This document shows, piece after piece, positions 41,597-49,712 of a stretch of 64,000 nucleotides of DNA. A program made the position numbers and the translations under genes. The DNA lies in NCBI RefSeq assembly GCF_009909145.1, contig NZ_JAAAPJ010000001.1, positions 930,001-994,000 on the forward strand, written 5' to 3'. Position 1 is the stretch's first letter. The number at the start of each line of letters is the position of its first letter. The notes beneath the pieces were generated by a model, which was given only the letters and a program-made list of their open reading frames with translations, did not search any database and had not been told where the DNA came from. This DNA is from Corallococcus silvisoli (GTDB lineage Bacteria; Myxococcota; Myxococcia; Myxococcales; Myxococcaceae).

Positions 41597-41620
41597 GGCA
41601 GGGGGCCTGGTCGCCTGCCC
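41596..41620 (+). terminator. hairpin after GT-C-like gene
   Basis: GGGCAGG (41596-41602), 11-base loop, CCTGCCC (41614-41620): perfect seven-base stem overlapping the last base of the stop codon. No T-run. Terminator-like. Confidence 0.45.
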
Positions 41621-41690
41621 GCCTGAGACGCGGCGGCGGCCTCGCGCGGGACGTGCGGTAGGCTTCCTCGCCCTTGATGGAAGGAAGCCC

Positions 41691-42653
41691 GTGCGTCCCG
41701 TCCTCCTCTGCCTGCTGTTGCCCGTGCTCGCCAGCGCCGCCGCCCCGAAGGCGCAGGACCCCTTCGTCTTCCAGGGGGTGGAGCGCATCGTCGCCGTCGC
41801 GGACGTGCACGGGGACGTGGACGCGCTCAAGGACGTGCTCCGGCTCGCGGGCCTCATCGACGCGAAGGACCGCTGGGTGGGCGGCAAGACGCACCTCGTG
41901 CAGACGGGGGACCTGCCCGACCGGGGCGACCGCACCCGCGACACGTTCGAGCTGCTCATGCGCCTGGAGACCGAGGCCCGCAAGGCCGGCGGCCGCGTGC
42001 ACCCGCTCCTGGGCAACCACGAGCTGATGAACATGCGCGGGGACCTGCGCTACGTCACCCCCGGTGAGCTCGCGTCCTTCGCGGACCAGTCCCCCACCGC
42101 CGACGGTCCGGGGGAACCCCCGGGGGCTCGCGGTCACGCCGCCGCCTACGCCGCGGACGGGCGCTACGGGAAGTGGCTGCGCACGCACCCCGCCGTCATC
42201 CGCATCAACGACACCCTCTTCCTCCACGGTGGCCTGGCGCCGACGGTCCCGGGCACCACGCTGGACGACGTGAACCGTTGGGTGTGGCAGGACCTGACGC
42301 AGGGGCAACCTCCGGGCGGCGGCGTGGATCCTCAGGGCCCGGTGTGGTTCCGGGGCTACGCCCTCGACGACGAGGCGAAGTGGGACGCCGGCCTCACCCA
42401 GGTGCTGGAGCGCTTCGGCGCCCGGCGCATGGTGATGGGCCACACGCCGTCGCAGGACGGCCGGCTCTCCATCCGCTTCGGGGGCCGCGTCATCGTCATC
42501 GACACCGGCCTCAGCACCCACTACGGCCGCCACCTGGCCGCGCTGGAGCTTCGCGGCGACCGCCTCACCGCCCTCTACCCGGAAGGCCGCGTGCCCCTCC
42601 TCGTCGCGCCCCGGCCCGCCCTCCGCCCGGAAGCGAACACGGGCACGAAGTAG
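41691..42653 (+). CDS. exported PPP-type metallophosphoesterase
   Basis: 320 aa from a GTG at 41691; GGAAGGAAG lies upstream. A signal peptide (RPVLLCLLLPVLASAAAP) precedes the calcineurin-like core: AVADVHGD, TGDLPDRGD, LLGNHELMN, LHGGLAPT and MGHTPSQDG. The GDxHG, GDxxDRG, GNHE motif set is typical of PPP/Shewanella-like phosphatases, which in plants and bacteria dephosphorylate proteins or small phospho-compounds. The signal peptide suggests the enzyme works in the periplasm. The terminal PALRPEANTGTK tail is unremarkable. Confidence 0.85.
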   Translation: MRPVLLCLLLPVLASAAAPKAQDPFVFQGVERIVAVADVHGDVDALKDVLRLAGLIDAKDRWVGGKTHLVQTGDLPDRGDRTRDTFELLMRLETEARKAGGRVHPLLGNHELMNMRGDLRYVTPGELASFADQSPTADGPGEPPGARGHAAAYAADGRYGKWLRTHPAVIRINDTLFLHGGLAPTVPGTTLDDVNRWVWQDLTQGQPPGGGVDPQGPVWFRGYALDDEAKWDAGLTQVLERFGARRMVMGHTPSQDGRLSIRFGGRVIVIDTGLSTHYGRHLAALELRGDRLTALYPEGRVPLLVAPRPALRPEANTGTK

Positions 42654-42704
42654 ACGGTTTCCCTCCGGACACCCACCCCCCCTGGGGAGTTCACTGCAAG
42701 TCTT

Positions 42705-42733
42705 TTGACTTTGATAGTCAGTATCAATATCGT
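42705..42733 (+). promoter_or_regulatory. heme-operon promoter with Fur-box-like palindrome in spacer
   Basis: TTGACT (42705-42710) and TATCGT (42728-42733) are 17 bases apart, a near-ideal sigma70 promoter. The spacer is itself a palindrome, TTGATA-GTCAG-TATCAA (42711-42727), close in pattern to half-sites of Fur-type boxes. A repressor bound there would block RNA polymerase. The seven-gene heme-uptake operon begins 28 bases downstream. Iron-dependent Fur control is established for heme uptake operons; the identity of this regulator is inference. Confidence 0.7.
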
Positions 42734-42760
42734 CCTTCCCATCGAACGCAGGGAGCCGCG

Positions 42761-42955
42761 ATGCACGAGGGATGCGGAGCGCAGGGTGGTTCCGAGGAGC
42801 TGCGCTGCATGTGCGGCAGCCTGTTGGCGCGGCTGGTGCCGGGCGGCGTGGAGCTGAAGTGCCGGCGCTGTCACCGGACACAGGTGGTGCCCCTGGAGTC
42901 CTCGTCTCCGGCGGAGTCCCGGCGGGGCCCCGCGCCCCGGGGTGAGCGTGGCTGA
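42761..42955 (+). CDS. Com-like small zinc-finger protein, first gene of heme operon
   Basis: 64 aa. Four cysteines in two pairs (RCMCGS and KCRRCHR, spaced about 14 residues) give a zinc-ribbon knuckle, with a basic Arg/Pro-rich tail. The pattern resembles Mu Com and related nucleic acid-binding knuckles. GGGAG lies five bases before the ATG at 42761. The gene is between the palindromic promoter and the heme receptor, so it should be iron-regulated. It may act on the operon's own mRNA or be a metal-handling peptide; neither is shown. It is short, but frame, codon use and ribosome site support it. Confidence 0.75.
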   Translation: MHEGCGAQGGSEELRCMCGSLLARLVPGGVELKCRRCHRTQVVPLESSSPAESRRGPAPRGERG

Positions 42956-43060
42956 AGTGCCTTGAAGGACCGGGTCCCGGAAGGGGCCCGCAGTGGTGCG
43001 TTTCCTGAGGCCCGAGGCCCTTGAGCCCAGCGCCCGACAGGCTTCCCTTCCGCGGAGGCC

Positions 43061-43077
43061 CCCGGCTCCGTGCCGGG
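43061..43077 (+). promoter_or_regulatory. hairpin overlapping hmuR ribosome site
   Basis: CCCGGC (43061-43066), loop TCCGT, GCCGGG (43072-43077). The right arm shares its last three bases with the GGGAGG ribosome site (43075-43080) of the TonB receptor gene, so the hairpin would cover part of the site. It could modulate translation of the receptor. No ligand-binding fold is recognised. Confidence 0.45.
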
Positions 43078-43087
43078 AGGACCTGGG

Positions 43088-45091
43088 ATGTCCGGGCGTT
43101 GGTGGCTGTGCGCGCTGTTGTGGAGTGCCCTGTCCGGCGTGGCCCGGGCGGAGGACGCACCGTCCGAGGACGGCGGCGTGGCGCAAGCCGCGTCCGAGGC
43201 TCCGGCGGTGGAGCCTCGGTCCGCGGTGGACGCCACCGCCTCGCTTCCCCCGGACGACCTCCCCGCGCTCCAGACGGTGGTGACGGGCTCGCGCACGCAG
43301 GAGCGTCTGCGCGAGACGCCGGTGGCGACGGAGGTCATCACCCGCTCGGAGATCATCGCCAGCGGGGCGCGTGACGCGTCGGAGCTGCTGGCCACGCGCC
43401 CGGGCCTGGTGGTGCAGCAGGGCTTCGCGGGCGCCACGCTGTCGGTGCAGGGGCTGGCGCCGGAGTACGTGCTGGTGCTGGTGGACGGCGAGCGCGTCAC
43501 CGGCAAGGTGGACGGCAGCGTGGACCTGTCGCGCCTGTCGCTGGAGGACATCGAACAGGTCGAGATCGTGAAGGGCCCGTCGTCCGTGCTGTACGGCAGC
43601 GACGCGGTCGCGGGCGTGGTGAACTTCATCACCCGGCGCGCGCAGCGCACCCTGGGCGCGGACCTGCGCGCCGCCTACGGCACGCTCCAGCGCCTGGACC
43701 TGGACGCCACCGGTGAGACGCGCGGCGATGCCTGGGGCCTGCGCCTGAGCGCGGGGCTCCAGCGCCGCGCGTCGTATGACCTGGACCCCTCGGACATCGG
43801 CACCACGGGCAGCAGCCTGGACGGCTATGACGTGTCCGCGCGCGGCGACTGGCGCGGCTCGGAGACGCTCTCGCTGGAGGGCACCGCGTCCTTCTCCCAC
43901 CGCATCCAGCGCGGCGTGGACCTGGGCGCCGGGAACGCGGTGTTCGACCGCGCGACCCGCGACAACACCTTCGCCTCGCGCCTGTCGCCGTCGTGGCGGC
44001 TGTCGAGCGCGGCGACGCTGCGCGCGGACGTGTCCTACGGGCACTACGAGCGGCGCTACCTGCGCGACCAGCGCAACGCCTCCGCGCTGGACACCGTGGA
44101 GGACACCCGCGACCAGCAGGCCCGGGTGGGCGCGCAGGTGGAGGCGCGGCCCGGCGGCGGACACGCGCTGGTGGCGGGCACCGAATACCTGGGGGAGTGG
44201 CTGCGCTCGGACCGGTTGGAGGGCGGGCGCGGGCGTCGCGGACGTGGCTCCGTGTACGCGCAGGACAGCTGGACGCTGGCGGAAGGGGTGGGGCTGGTGC
44301 TGGTGCCCGGCGGACGGCTGGACGTGGACTCGCAGTTCGGGCTCGCGGCCACGCCCCGCGTGGCGCTGAAGGCGGACCCCACGTCGTGGCTCACGGTGCG
44401 AGGCAGCTACGGCTGGGGCTACCGCGCGCCCAGCTTCCAGGACCTGCTCATCGACTTCGAGAACCCCTCCGTGGGCTATACCGTGCGCGGCAACCCGGAC
44501 CTGAAGCCGGAGCGCTCGCGCAGCGTCAGCATCAACCTGGAGGCGCGGCCCACGCGCGACTCCATGGTGTGGGTGGGCGCGTTCCAGCACGGGCTGCGCG
44601 ACATGATCGCCGCGTCGCTCCAGTCCGAGGGCGACTTCCTGCGCTACTCGTACATCAACATCGCGCGGGCGCGCGTGCGCGGCGCCGAGCTGGGGCTGCG
44701 CCAGTCGCTGCCCGGCCGCATCCAGCTGGAGCTGGGCTACACGCTCACCGACGGCACCGACCAGGAGCTGGACCGCGCCTTGGAAGGTCAGGCGCGCCAC
44801 CGGCTCACCGCGCAGGCCACGTGGCGCCACCGGCAGTGGGGCCTGGAGGCCAACGTGCGCGGCGCGCTCACGGGCGAGCGTCCTTTCTATCCCGATACCA
44901 ACGGAGACGGTGTGGCGGATTCCTACCGTGCCAGCCCCACCGTCTCCCTGGACGCCCGAGTCGCCTGGCAGCTGCCGGCGGGCGGGCTCCAGCTTTTCGT
45001 TGTGGGCAGCAACCTCACCGGTGCGGGCAATCCGAACGATCTGCCCATTCCTCCCCGCACCCTCCAAGCCGGTGTCTCCACCCGGTTCTGA
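43088..45091 (+). CDS. hmuR: TonB-dependent heme receptor
   Basis: 667 aa with a signal peptide (about 1-21, ending ARAE). A TonB box-like stretch LQTVVTGSR is followed by the plug domain (about 60-170; DASELLATRPGLVVQQ, VDGERVTGKVDGS, VLYGSDAVAGVVNFIT). The barrel follows to the C-terminal Phe (GVSTRF). YRAP at about residues 445-448 with downstream GNPDLKPE at about 469 is the FRAP/NPNL-type signature of heme/hemoglobin receptors. It brings heme across the outer membrane with TonB energy. GGGAGG is seven bases before the ATG; a shorter GTG six codons upstream was rejected. Transcribed in the heme operon. Confidence 0.93.
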   Translation: MSGRWWLCALLWSALSGVARAEDAPSEDGGVAQAASEAPAVEPRSAVDATASLPPDDLPALQTVVTGSRTQERLRETPVATEVITRSEIIASGARDASELLATRPGLVVQQGFAGATLSVQGLAPEYVLVLVDGERVTGKVDGSVDLSRLSLEDIEQVEIVKGPSSVLYGSDAVAGVVNFITRRAQRTLGADLRAAYGTLQRLDLDATGETRGDAWGLRLSAGLQRRASYDLDPSDIGTTGSSLDGYDVSARGDWRGSETLSLEGTASFSHRIQRGVDLGAGNAVFDRATRDNTFASRLSPSWRLSSAATLRADVSYGHYERRYLRDQRNASALDTVEDTRDQQARVGAQVEARPGGGHALVAGTEYLGEWLRSDRLEGGRGRRGRGSVYAQDSWTLAEGVGLVLVPGGRLDVDSQFGLAATPRVALKADPTSWLTVRGSYGWGYRAPSFQDLLIDFENPSVGYTVRGNPDLKPERSRSVSINLEARPTRDSMVWVGAFQHGLRDMIAASLQSEGDFLRYSYINIARARVRGAELGLRQSLPGRIQLELGYTLTDGTDQELDRALEGQARHRLTAQATWRHRQWGLEANVRGALTGERPFYPDTNGDGVADSYRASPTVSLDARVAWQLPAGGLQLFVVGSNLTGAGNPNDLPIPPRTLQAGVSTRF

Positions 45092-45122
45092 AGCACCTCC
45101 CATGCACCCTGAAGGAGTCCGC

Positions 45123-45779
45123 ATGTCTCTCCAACCCTTCCGTTCCCGCCTGCTGAGCCGGGCCTGCGCGGCGCTGCTCCTCGCGGGGCTGAGCACCGCG
45201 TGCGGTGATGACCTCCAACCCAAGCCCGGGCCCCAGGATCCGGACCCCATCGTCACGCCGCAGGACGGCGCGAACCTGAAGCACCAGGACAACGGCGACG
45301 GCTCCTTCACCACCGTCGTCGACGCGACCGACACGGCGGCGTGGGTGGGGATGGATCTGGATACAGGCAAGCAGGTGAGCGCGGCGGACGACGCGCTGTG
45401 GGACCTGGCCTTCCAGCGCTACACCGTGAAGTCGCGCGGCGGCGTCAGCGGCACGGGCGGCGTGCAGGTGGCCATCGTGCAGGGCACGACGTTCGCGGCG
45501 CTCACCCAGGCGCCGGCGTCCGGCTACCTGACGGACGCGCCAGATGGCGATGACCCCGGCGACAGCCCGGACACCGTCTTCAACGTGGGGGACGGCTGGT
45601 ACGTCTACGACCTCAAGTTCCACACGCTCACGCCGCGCCCGCAAATCTACGTCGTCCGCTCCGACCAGGGGACGTACTTCAAGGTGGAGCTGCAGTCCTA
45701 CTACGACGCCGTGGGGACGCCCGCGATGCTGAAGCTGCTCTGGGCGAAGGTGGCCGCGCCGGCCGGGGGGCAGCCGTGA
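45123..45779 (+). CDS. hmuY: HmuY-family heme-binding lipoprotein
   Basis: 218 aa. Lipobox ending at Cys27 (GLSTAC). The mature part has an all-beta pattern: DATDTAAWVGMDLDTGK, ALWDLAFQRYTVKSRGG, VQVAIVQGTTFAAL, GDGWYVYDLKFHTLTPRP and IYVVRSDQGTYFKVELQSYY, which match the HmuY heme-capturing fold. In Porphyromonas HmuY takes heme from host proteins and hands it to HmuR; the same pairing is implied here. AAGGAG is five bases before the ATG at 45123. The stop overlaps the next start by one base, so translation is coupled. Confidence 0.9.
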   Translation: MSLQPFRSRLLSRACAALLLAGLSTACGDDLQPKPGPQDPDPIVTPQDGANLKHQDNGDGSFTTVVDATDTAAWVGMDLDTGKQVSAADDALWDLAFQRYTVKSRGGVSGTGGVQVAIVQGTTFAALTQAPASGYLTDAPDGDDPGDSPDTVFNVGDGWYVYDLKFHTLTPRPQIYVVRSDQGTYFKVELQSYYDAVGTPAMLKLLWAKVAAPAGGQP

Positions 45780-46861
45780 TGGACCGCTCGCAAGAGGTAG
45801 TGAGCCCCAATGCCGCGCTGAAGGAGCGCTGGCTGGCCCTGCGTGAGGCCCAGCCGCGCATGCGCATCCGCGACGCGGCGGAGCAGCTGGGCGTGAGCGA
45901 GGCGGAGCTGCTCGTCACCGGCGTGACGGGAGAGCTGGTGCGGCTGGAGCCGCGCTTCGACGTGCTGCTGCCCCGCCTGGAGTCGCTGGGCCGGGTGATG
46001 GCGCTCACGCGCAACGCGTCCGCCGTGCATGAGAAGAAGGGCGTCTACCGCAACGTGGAGCTGAGCGGGGCGCGGGCGCTGGTGCTGGACGAGGACATCG
46101 ACCTGCGCCTGTTCCTGTCGCGCTGGTGCTTCGTCTTCGCGCTGCGCGAGGACGTCTCCGGCGTGGTGCGCCGCAGCTTCCACGTCTTCGACGCGGCGGG
46201 CACCGCGGTGCATAAAATCTACCTCCAGGACGACGCGAACGTCGCCGCCTTCGAGGCGCTGGTGCGGGAGCTCCAGCACGAGGACCAGCGCCACGCGCTG
46301 GAGGTGGTGCCGGTGACGCCGCCCGCCGCGCCGCGCCCGGACTCGGAGATCGACGCGCCGGGGCTGGTGGAGGGCTGGCGGGCGCTCCAGGACACGCACG
46401 AGTTCTTCTCGCTGCTGATGCGCTTCAAGGTGGCGCGCACGCAGGCCCTGCGGCTGGCGGGCAAGGAGTTCGCGACGCCGGTGGCGCCGGACGCGCTGGC
46501 CTGGACGCTGGAGCGCGCCGCCTCCTCCGCGATGCCCATCATGGTGTTCGTGGGCAATCCCGGGGCGATTCAAATCCACACCGGCCCGGTGCGCACGGTG
46601 CGGCCCATGGGCCCGTGGATGAACGTGTTGGACCCGGGCTTCAACCTCCACCTGCGGACCGACCACGTCCACACCGCGTGGGTGGTGCGCAAGCCCACGC
46701 GCGACGGCGACGTGACATCCCTGGAGCTGTTCGACGCGGCGGGGGAGAACATCGCGCTGCTGTTCGGCAAGCGGAAGCCGGGCGAGTTGGAGTCCCCCGC
46801 GTGGCGGGCGCTGATGGAGGAGCTGAGCCGGGCGCTGCCCGCGGTGGAGGTGGCGTCATGA
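45779..46861 (+). CDS. hmuS: HmuS/HemS-family hemin-degrading factor
   Basis: 360 aa, cytoplasmic. Two HemS-like halves: ALKERWLALREAQPRMRIRD then VMALTRNASAVHEKKGVYRN, and a second copy beginning HEFFSLLMRFKVARTQALRL with VFVGNPGAIQIHTGPV and MNVLDPGFNLHLRTD. The proximal histidine region VHEKKGVY is kept. Members accept heme from the importer and either store or degrade it. ATG 45779 overlaps the preceding TGA. The ATG-TGA overlap with hmuT follows. This links it firmly with heme import. Confidence 0.92.
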   Translation: MDRSQEVVSPNAALKERWLALREAQPRMRIRDAAEQLGVSEAELLVTGVTGELVRLEPRFDVLLPRLESLGRVMALTRNASAVHEKKGVYRNVELSGARALVLDEDIDLRLFLSRWCFVFALREDVSGVVRRSFHVFDAAGTAVHKIYLQDDANVAAFEALVRELQHEDQRHALEVVPVTPPAAPRPDSEIDAPGLVEGWRALQDTHEFFSLLMRFKVARTQALRLAGKEFATPVAPDALAWTLERAASSAMPIMVFVGNPGAIQIHTGPVRTVRPMGPWMNVLDPGFNLHLRTDHVHTAWVVRKPTRDGDVTSLELFDAAGENIALLFGKRKPGELESPAWRALMEELSRALPAVEVAS

Positions 46862-47727
46862 GGCGCGGGGCCTGGAAGGCGGGGCTGCTCGCGGCCCTGT
46901 TCGCGGTGTCCGCGTACGCGGCGCCGCCCGCGCCCGCGCCGAAGCTCGTCACCATCGGGCCGGCCGTCACGCAGACGGTGTTCGCGCTGGGCGCGGGTGA
47001 CCGCGTGGTGGGCGTGGACGACTCCAGCACGGCGCTGCCGGAGGCCTCCAAGCTGCGCTCGGTGGGCTACCAGCGCGCGCTGTCCGCCGAAGGGGTGTTG
47101 TCGCTGGGCGCGGGCATGCTGCTGGGCTCGGCGGAGGCCGGGCCCCCCGGGGTGCTGGAGCAGCTCAAGCAGGCGGGCATGAAGGTGGAGACGTTCACCA
47201 ACGAGCCCACCGTGGAGTCCGCGCGCTCGCGCATCCAGACGATCGCGGAGCGGCTGGGCATCCCGGAGCAGGGCAAGGCGTTGGTGGCGAAGCTGGACGC
47301 GGACCTGGCGCGGGCGTCCGGCCGCGCGGCCCAGGTGAAGGGCACGAAGCCGCCGCGCGTCCTCGCCATCTATTCGCGGGGCGCGGGCACGATGATGGTG
47401 GCGGGCTCGGGCTCGGTGGCGGACACGCTCATCCGCCTGACGGGCGCGGTGAACGCGGCGGGGGACCTGCAGGGCTACAAGCCGCTCGGCGCGGAGGCCG
47501 TGGTGGCGGCGGCGCCGGACTTCGTGCTGCTGCCGGCGGGCTCGGTGACGACGGTGGGGGGCGAGGAGGGGCTGGCGAAGCTGCCCGGGCTGTCGCAGGT
47601 GAAGGGCTGGAAGCTCGTCACGGTGGAGGACGTGGACTTCATGGGGCTGGGGCCCGGCCTGGGGAAGGCCGTGGTCCGGGTGCAGGACGCGGTGGCCCCG
47701 GCGGTGGCGAAGGGCGGCGGCAAATGA
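46858..47727 (+). CDS. hmuT: heme ABC transporter substrate-binding protein
   Basis: 289 aa with a signal peptide (AAYAVSAYA-type, ends AYAAPP). The class III periplasmic binding fold is recognisable: LVTIGPAVTQTVFALGAGDRV, DDSSTALPEASKLRSVGYQR, LSAEGVLSLGAGMLLG, then a long connecting helix, and VLAIYSRGAGTMMVAGSGSV. It hands heme to HmuUV. ATG overlaps the hmuS stop by four bases (ATGA). Confidence 0.92.
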   Translation: MRRGAWKAGLLAALFAVSAYAAPPAPAPKLVTIGPAVTQTVFALGAGDRVVGVDDSSTALPEASKLRSVGYQRALSAEGVLSLGAGMLLGSAEAGPPGVLEQLKQAGMKVETFTNEPTVESARSRIQTIAERLGIPEQGKALVAKLDADLARASGRAAQVKGTKPPRVLAIYSRGAGTMMVAGSGSVADTLIRLTGAVNAAGDLQGYKPLGAEAVVAAAPDFVLLPAGSVTTVGGEEGLAKLPGLSQVKGWKLVTVEDVDFMGLGPGLGKAVVRVQDAVAPAVAKGGGK

Positions 47728-48809
47728 GCGCGTCGGAGGCCATGTCCGCGCCCGCCACGCACCCGGTGCCCTCGCGGCTTCCGGGCGCGGGCCCCTGGGT
47801 GACGCTGGGGCTGCTGCTGGCGCTCATCGCGCTCGCGTCGCTGGCGGTGGGCACGGTGCCTGTGCCTCCGTCCGCCATCCTGGGCAGTGTGTGGGAGTCG
47901 CTGGGGTTGGGAGAGGCCTCCCACCGGTTGGAGCCGATGCAGCGCGCGGTGCTCCTCACCCTGCGCCTGCCGCGCGTGGTGCTGGGGGTGTTGGTGGGCG
48001 CGGTGCTCGCGACGACGGGCGCCGCGCTCCAGGCCCTCTTCCGCAATCCGCTGGTGGAGCCGGGCCTGCTGGGCACCTCCAGCGGGGCGGCGCTGGGCGC
48101 GGTGCTGGCCATCGTGATGGACGTGGCGCTGGCCGCGCACGTGGGCGGCTTCCGGATGCTGGTGGTGCCGGGCGCGGCCTTCCTGGGCGCGCTGGGGGCG
48201 ACGCTGCTCGCCCTGCGGCTGGGGTCGGGCGGCGGCCGCACGGACACGCCGCGCGTGCTGCTGGCGGGCGTGGCGGTGAGCGCGGGCGCGTTCGCGGGCA
48301 TGGGGCTGCTCACGCACGCGGCCTCGGACGCGCAGCTGCGCACCATCACGTTCTGGAGCCTGGGCAGCCTGGGCGGGGCGTCGTGGGAGGCGGTGGGCGC
48401 CGCGTCGGTGCCGCTGCTGGCGACGCTGGGGTTGTTGCTGCGTGAGTCGCGCGCGCTCAACCTGATGCTCCTGGGGGAGCGCGAGGCGTGGCACCTGGGC
48501 GTGGACGTGGAGCGGCTCAAGCGCCGGCTCATCCTCGCCGCGGCGCTGGGCGTGGGCTCGGCGGTGGCCTTCTGCGGCATCATCGGGTTCGTGGGGTTGT
48601 TGGTGCCCGCCCTGCTGCGCATCGCGCTGGGGCCGGACCACCGGCGCTTGCTGGCCGCGTCCGCGCTGTCGGGGGCGTCGCTGCTGCTCGCGTCGGACCT
48701 GCTCGCGCGCACGCTGGCGTCCCCGTCGGAGCTGCCCGTGGGCGCCCTCACGTCCGTGCTGGGCGTCCCGGCCTTCATCGCGCTCCTGGCGCGCAAGGGG
48801 GCCGCATGA
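47724..48809 (+). CDS. hmuU: heme ABC transporter permease (FecCD family)
   Basis: 361 aa with nine to ten membrane helices. FecCD hallmarks include LRLPRVVLGVLVGAVLATTG, GAALQALFRNPLVEPGLLG, and GFVGLLVPALLRIALGPDHR (the cytoplasmic loop that meets the ATPase). It overlaps hmuT by four bases. It forms the inner-membrane channel for heme with HmuV. Confidence 0.93.
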   Translation: MSASEAMSAPATHPVPSRLPGAGPWVTLGLLLALIALASLAVGTVPVPPSAILGSVWESLGLGEASHRLEPMQRAVLLTLRLPRVVLGVLVGAVLATTGAALQALFRNPLVEPGLLGTSSGAALGAVLAIVMDVALAAHVGGFRMLVVPGAAFLGALGATLLALRLGSGGGRTDTPRVLLAGVAVSAGAFAGMGLLTHAASDAQLRTITFWSLGSLGGASWEAVGAASVPLLATLGLLLRESRALNLMLLGEREAWHLGVDVERLKRRLILAAALGVGSAVAFCGIIGFVGLLVPALLRIALGPDHRRLLAASALSGASLLLASDLLARTLASPSELPVGALTSVLGVPAFIALLARKGAA

Positions 48810-49609
48810 GCCTGGAGGCGCGCGACATCGAGGTGTGGCGCGGCCGGGGCCGGGTGGCGGGCCCGCTGTCACTGGAGCTGCGGCCCGGCGAGGTGCTGGC
48901 CGTCGTGGGCCCCAATGGCGCGGGCAAGTCCTCCCTGCTCGCGGCGCTGTCGGGCGAGCTGCGCTGCAAGACCGGTGAGGTGTCCCTGGAGGGCCGCGCG
49001 CTGCACCAGTGGCCCTTCGTGGAGCGCGCGCAGCGGCTGGGCGTGCTGCCGCAGGAGTCCTCCCTGGGCTTCGGCTTCACGGCCCTGGAGGTCGCGCTGC
49101 TGGGCCGCAGCCCCCATGCCCGGCGGGGGGGCGCGCAGTCCGACCTGGACATCGCCCGCGCCGCGCTGGACGCCACCGACACGCAGCACCTGGCCTCCCG
49201 CGCGTACCCCACGCTGTCGGGCGGTGAGCGGCAGCGGGTGCAACTGGCCCGGGTGCTGGCCCAGCTGTGGACGCCGCCCGTGCACGGCCACCGCTACCTG
49301 TTGCTGGATGAGCCGACGGCGAGCCTGGACCTCTCCCACCAGCACCTGGTGCTGGAGCGCGCCCGGGCCTTCTCCCGCGAGGGCGGCGCGGTGCTCGCCG
49401 TCTTGCATGACCTGAACCTGGCCGCGCGGTACGCGGATCGGATCGCCGTGCTGGCCCAGGGCCGGTGCGTGGAGACGGGCGCCCCGTCGAGCGTGCTCAC
49501 GCCCGGCCTCATCGCGAACACCTTTGGATTGCAGGTGGAGGTGCTGGTCCGCCCGGACCTGCCCGGCCCGCTGGTGATTCCCATGGGCCGCGCGCCGGCG
49601 CCTCCCTGA
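48806..49609 (+). CDS. hmuV: heme ABC transporter ATP-binding protein
   Basis: 267 aa. Walker A GPNGAGKSS at residues 35-43, Q-loop PQESSLGFGF, signature LSGGERQRVQLARVLAQL, Walker B LLLDEPTASLD and switch HDLNLAARYAD are all present. The long insertion WTPPVHGHR before Walker B is typical of HmuV. It powers heme import and overlaps hmuU by four bases. It is the last gene of the operon; an inverted repeat follows. Confidence 0.93.
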   Translation: MSLEARDIEVWRGRGRVAGPLSLELRPGEVLAVVGPNGAGKSSLLAALSGELRCKTGEVSLEGRALHQWPFVERAQRLGVLPQESSLGFGFTALEVALLGRSPHARRGGAQSDLDIARAALDATDTQHLASRAYPTLSGGERQRVQLARVLAQLWTPPVHGHRYLLLDEPTASLDLSHQHLVLERARAFSREGGAVLAVLHDLNLAARYADRIAVLAQGRCVETGAPSSVLTPGLIANTFGLQVEVLVRPDLPGPLVIPMGRAPAPP

Positions 49610-49618
49610 CGCAGCCGC

Positions 49619-49693
49619 TTCCTCCCGCGAGGAGGGGGTCCACGCGTGCGAACGCCCCTCCAAGGCCACGCGTCGGACCCTCCTCGCGGAAGG
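49619..49693. terminator. long imperfect inverted repeat between hmuV and TetR genes
   Basis: The left arm 49619-49648 (containing GCGAGGAGGG and ACGCGTG) pairs with the right arm 49667-49693 (containing CACGCGT and CCCTCCTCGCGG). Arms are about 27 bases with a few bulges, and the loop is 18 bases. It lies between two converging genes, a natural place for a bidirectional terminator. It lacks T-runs, so it may be a REP-like element instead. Confidence 0.6.
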
Positions 49694-49712
49694 GCGTCGC
49701 GCGTGGCGGCCT

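Noticed and set aside
42575-45370. 931-codon open frame on the minus strand across the heme receptor
   Set aside because: Opposite strand encodes a clear TonB receptor and HmuY; the minus frame lacks domains.
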